Origin: GCA-2725625 sp964574215
Lineage (GTDB): Bacteria > Pseudomonadota > Alphaproteobacteria > Rhodospirillales > UBA2165
Assembly: GCA_964574215.1 (NCBI GenBank)
Contig: CAZNLR010000015.1
Coordinates: forward strand, 1 to 64,000
Length of the DNA: 64,000 nucleotides
Direction of reading: 5' to 3'
Shown: piece after piece, positions 61,210 to 64,000 of the stretch
How the letters are laid out: the number at the start of each line of letters is the position of its first letter
Position numbering within the stretch: the first letter of the stretch is position 1
Position numbers and translations under genes: made by a program
Notes under the pieces: generated by a model
What the model saw: only the letters and a program-made list of their open reading frames with translations
Databases searched by the model: none
Told to the model about the DNA's origin: nothing

Positions 61210-62549
61210 CCCCGGCGCCCTTTCAGTCGGGATTTTTTGATCAATCCCTCATATTGATGGGCCAGGAGATGCGATTGAACCTGGGCAACCGTATCCATGG
61301 TCACGGTAACAACGATGAGCAAACTGGTGCCGCCAAAGAAAAACGGCACGGAAAAACGCGATATCAGCATTTCCGGCAATAATGCGACGATCACCAGATA
61401 GGCGGCGCCGACAACCGTCAGCCGGGTCAACACGTATTCCAAATATTCGGCGGTATTTTTGCCCGGCCTGATACCGGGGATAAAGCCGCCGTATTTTTTC
61501 AAATTGTCCGCCGTTTCCTCGGGATTAAACACCACCGAGGTATAGAAAAAGGCGAAAAAGGCGATCAGCAGACTGTAAGTCAAATTGTACGCAAATTGAC
61601 CGCGGCCCATATAAGCCGAGACCGTCGTCAACCATTCGGGTCCGGTATTGGCCATCAGGCTGATGACCGTGGTGGGCATCAGCAAAAGAGACGACGCAAA
61701 AATCAGCGGAATAACGCCCGATGTGTTGATTTTAAGCGGTAGATGGGAGCTTTCGCCACCATACATTTTGTTGCCTTGCTGGCGCTTGGGGTACTGAACG
61801 ATCAGCCGCCGCTGCGCCCGTTCGACCCAGACGATGGCGTAAATGACGATCACCGCCATCACCAGCAAAAAGGCGATAAATCCGGTGGACAACGCCCCGG
61901 TGCGGCCAAGTTCCAACGTACCGGCCAAAGCGCTGGGCAAACCGGCGACAATACCGGAGAAAATGATCAGGGAGATACCGTTACCGACGCCGCGGGCGGT
62001 GATTTGCTCACCCAGCCACATGAGGAAAATCGTACCGCCGACCAGGGTAACCACCGTGGTAAAACGGAAAAAGGCGCCGGGATCGATCACGGCAGCGCCG
62101 GCGGAACTGGTCATGCCCTCAATCCCCACGGCAATACCGTAAGCCTGCATGGTCGCGATCAGCACCGTCAGATACCGGGTATATTGATTAATTTTTTTGC
62201 GGCCCTGTTCACCTTCTTTCTTGAGCTGTGCCATGGAAGGTGAAATCGACGTCATCAGCTGCATAATAATGGCCGCCGAAATGTACGGCATAATATTCAA
62301 GGCGAAAATGGTCATCCGGCCCAAGGCGCCACCGGCGAACATGTTGAACATGCCCAGAATACCGCCTGCCTGCTGACGGAAAATATCTTCGAGGATAACG
62401 GGATCAATGCCCGGCAGCGGAATATAGGTACCCAGCCGATAGACGATCAATGCACCCAGCGTAAACCACAGGCGCTTTTTGAGCTCGGTCGCCTTGTTAA
62501 AGGCGCCGAAGTTCATATTAGCGGCAAGTTGTTCGGCGGCTGAGGCCAT
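61206..62549 (-). CDS. secY: preprotein translocase subunit SecY
   Basis: A 447-aa channel subunit of the Sec translocon. Seen: ten hydrophobic helices, the plug and helix-2 region with GRMTIFALNIMPYISAAIIMQLMTSISPSMAQLKKEGEQGRKKINQYTRYLT split over TM2 and the first loop, and the large cytosolic loops. It is located between rplO and adk in the usual order. The stop is coupled to adk. Confidence 0.98.
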   Translation of the reverse strand: MASAAEQLAANMNFGAFNKATELKKRLWFTLGALIVYRLGTYIPLPGIDPVILEDIFRQQAGGILGMFNMFAGGALGRMTIFALNIMPYISAAIIMQLMTSISPSMAQLKKEGEQGRKKINQYTRYLTVLIATMQAYGIAVGIEGMTSSAGAAVIDPGAFFRFTTVVTLVGGTIFLMWLGEQITARGVGNGISLIIFSGIVAGLPSALAGTLELGRTGALSTGFIAFLLVMAVIVIYAIVWVERAQRRLIVQYPKRQQGNKMYGGESSHLPLKINTSGVIPLIFASSLLLMPTTVISLMANTGPEWLTTVSAYMGRGQFAYNLTYSLLIAFFAFFYTSVVFNPEETADNLKKYGGFIPGIRPGKNTAEYLEYVLTRLTVVGAAYLVIVALLPEMLISRFSVPFFFGGTSLLIVVTVTMDTVAQVQSHLLAHQYEGLIKKSRLKGRRG

Positions 62550-62589
62550 GATCTCTCCGGAATTCCTACTTATTCGTTACCAGAAACCG

Positions 62590-63189
62590 CTATTCTTCGG
62601 TTTCTTTGCTGTCGGCGTCATCACCGTCGGCATCATCACCAGCAGCGTCTTTTTTCTTCGCCGGTACTGCGGCAGCTTTCTTGGCTTTCGTTTTGGCGGA
62701 TTTTTCCTGCGCTTCAAGTTCCACCTTGGTGGCTTCCGGCAGGATTACTTTTCCACCGGCTTTTTCCACCGCGGCAATTGCCGATTTGGAGGCACCGGCG
62801 ACTTCGATGGTAACGCCGGCTTTCAATTCTCCTTGGCCCAACAAGCGGACGCCGTCGCGGTTGTTGGACACCAATCCGGCCGCCGCCATGGTTTCCGCGT
62901 TGACGGGACCCTTGGCATCCAGCTTTTTGTCATCGATCGCTTTTTGCAGCCGGCCGATATTCACGATTTCATACTTTTTGGCGAAAATATTGGTGAAGCC
63001 GCGTTTGGGCGTCCGTCGGTAGATCGGCATCTGGCCGCCTTCGAAACCAATTAAAGACACGCCACTGCGCGATTTCTGGCCCTTGACACCCCGGCCGCCG
63101 GTCTCACCGGTTCCGGATCCTTCTCCCCGGCCAACCCGTTTCCGGGCCTTGCGGGATCCTTCATTATCGCGAATTTCGTTTAGTCTCAT
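62590..63189 (-). CDS. rplO: 50S ribosomal protein L15 with charged C-terminal extension
   Basis: A 199-aa large-subunit protein. Seen: MRLNEIRDNEGSRKARKRVGRG and the GFEGGQMPIYRR motif. The ATG at 63189 has TAGGA eight bases upstream and is preferred over a TTG two codons earlier. The usual L15 is about 145-160 aa; here about 45 extra residues form a Lys/Ala-rich then Asp/Glu-rich tail, seen also in some other alphaproteobacteria. Confidence 0.97.
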   Translation of the reverse strand: MRLNEIRDNEGSRKARKRVGRGEGSGTGETGGRGVKGQKSRSGVSLIGFEGGQMPIYRRTPKRGFTNIFAKKYEIVNIGRLQKAIDDKKLDAKGPVNAETMAAAGLVSNNRDGVRLLGQGELKAGVTIEVAGASKSAIAAVEKAGGKVILPEATKVELEAQEKSAKTKAKKAAAVPAKKKDAAGDDADGDDADSKETEE

Positions 63190-63231
63190 CGTCAAAATCC
63201 TACCTGCACACCAATATCCTGGGTGCCGGCT

Positions 63232-63426
63232 CTAAGCGTTTTCTTCGACCCGCACCAGATGATGCACCTTGTTGATCATGCCGCGAACTGACGGCGTGTC
63301 TTCAAGGGTGCGGGTGCGGTTCATTTTGTTGAGGCCAAGACCGATTAAGGTCTGGCGCTGATCCTTGCGGCGGCCGATGGGGCTGCCGATCTGGGTAACC
63401 GTAACTGTTTTGCTGGAACCGGCCAT
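63232..63426 (-). CDS. rpmD: 50S ribosomal protein L30
   Basis: A 64-aa large-subunit protein. Seen: KTVTVTQIGSPIGRRKDQRQ and GLGLNKMNRTRTLEDTPSVRGMINKVHHLV. The ATG at 63426 with GGAG nine bases upstream is chosen. It lies between rpsE and rplO as usual. Confidence 0.97.
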   Translation of the reverse strand: MAGSSKTVTVTQIGSPIGRRKDQRQTLIGLGLNKMNRTRTLEDTPSVRGMINKVHHLVRVEENA

Positions 63427-63457
63427 CCTACTATTCTCCAATACCTACTCTTCGGAC

Positions 63458-64000
63458 CTACTCTTTAACCGCGGCCGAACCGTCGCGGCGGCCAACGATA
63501 TCGCTGACTTTTTTGCCCCGCTTGGCGGCAATGGCACGCGGTGATGCCAGATTCTCGAGGGCATCGAAGGTCGCTTTAATCATGTTGTGCGGATTGGCCG
63601 TACCGTTCGACTTGGCGACCACGTCCTGGACGCCGAGAGATTCGAATACCGCGCGCATGGGACCACCGGCAATCACACCGGTACCCGGAGGCGCCGCACG
63701 AACGACGACTTTACCGGCGCCGAACCGGCCCTTGACGTCATGGTGCAATGTTCTTCCTTCCCGCAGCGGCACGCGAACGAGCTTGCGCTTGGCCGCTTCG
63801 GTCGCTTTGCGAATGGCTTCGGGAACTTCGCGGGCTTTGCCGGCGCCGTGACCGACACGGCCACGCCCGTCACCGACGACCACAATCGCGGCGAAACCGA
63901 ACCGGCGGCCACCTTTGACCACTTTGGCGACCCGGTTAATGCCGACCAGTTTTTCGATTAATTCGTTTTCTTCCCGGTCGCCGCGTTGACCACGTGAATC
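63458..64000 (-). CDS. rpsE: 30S ribosomal protein S5 (5' end outside the window)
   Basis: A partial gene of 180 codons; the reading frame stays open to the window edge (last residues read: DSRGQRGDREENELIEKLVG). Seen: INRVAKVVKGGRRFGF (S5 domain 1) and GAGKAREVPEAIRKATEAAKR, then the GTGVIAGGPMRAVFE signature. The C-terminal part is complete. The true start lies at or beyond base 64000, upstream on the minus strand. Confidence 0.98.
   Translation of the reverse strand, partial: DSRGQRGDREENELIEKLVGINRVAKVVKGGRRFGFAAIVVVGDGRGRVGHGAGKAREVPEAIRKATEAAKRKLVRVPLREGRTLHHDVKGRFGAGKVVVRAAPPGTGVIAGGPMRAVFESLGVQDVVAKSNGTANPHNMIKATFDALENLASPRAIAAKRGKKVSDIVGRRDGSAAVKE

Noticed and set aside
1..64000. 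CRISPR array, insertion sequence or prophage
   Set aside because: No regularly spaced repeats, transposase, integrase or phage structural gene was seen in any frame.

Overview
The window reads as a chromosomal segment of an alphaproteobacterium, probably of the Rhodospirillales type. This is inferred from gene content and order, not from a marker tree. The supporting signs are an ATP12-type F1 chaperone, ClpS-ClpA, an aminotransferase-hom-glpX-recJ block, an htrA-rarA-crcB-pseudouridine synthase-HAD-ATP12-pccB block, and a standard rpsE-rpmD-rplO-secY-adk-rpsM-rpsK-rpoA-rplQ ribosomal run. A form II RuBisCO operon, TRAP uptake, chemotaxis and CO-dehydrogenase-like hydroxylases suggest a motile, metabolically flexible and potentially autotrophic aquatic bacterium. 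No insertion sequence, phage, CRISPR array or rRNA was seen.

Layout: 0-7 kb holds an amidohydrolase, clpA/clpS, a lipoprotein, a D,D-carboxypeptidase with a SPOR domain and an aldo/keto reductase. 7.4-12.5 kb holds a chemoreceptor and a DctPQM TRAP transporter. 12.8-19.1 kb is the carbon-fixation locus: a membrane PAS histidine kinase converges on fbp-cbbP-cbbM, with a LuxR-type regulator that has a degenerate receiver upstream. 19.3-25.6 kb holds a tiny Arg-rich protein, a MATE exporter, a soluble PAS kinase, a PagL-like lipid A deacylase, a NIPSNAP protein, a DUF4126 membrane protein and bacteriohemerythrin. 25.7-33.4 kb holds a UbiD-like decarboxylase, TorT, a kinase-less membrane PAS sensor, a soluble kinase, a pair of small SpoIIAA-like paralogues, a zinc-ribbon protein and an AT-rich solute-binding protein.

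33.6-42.5 kb runs from tRNA-Glu (with its own promoter and terminator) through an MFS transporter, recJ, glpX, hom, an aminotransferase, an OmpA-like lipoprotein and a gamma-carbonic anhydrase. 42.7-50.2 kb holds a Cys-rich protein, panE, a rhomboid protease, two tandem molybdopterin hydroxylase large subunits without partner subunits, and a DOPA-dioxygenase-like protein. 50.2-57.9 kb holds pccB, atp12, a HAD phosphatase, a pseudouridine synthase, crcB, rarA and htrA. 58-64 kb is the ribosomal protein/secY/adk/rpoA cluster, cut by the window edge inside rpsE.

The most notable signals are these. (1) A hairpin pairs with the Shine-Dalgarno of the first Calvin-cycle gene, next to a regulator that lacks its phospho-acceptor Asp. 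(2) Several compact near-perfect intergenic palindromes occur, including a tandem pair between the two hydroxylase genes. (3) A REPIN-like inverted doublet supplies the ribosome-binding site and signal-peptide start of htrA. (4) A TorT-type binding protein sits beside what looks like a split sensor kinase.
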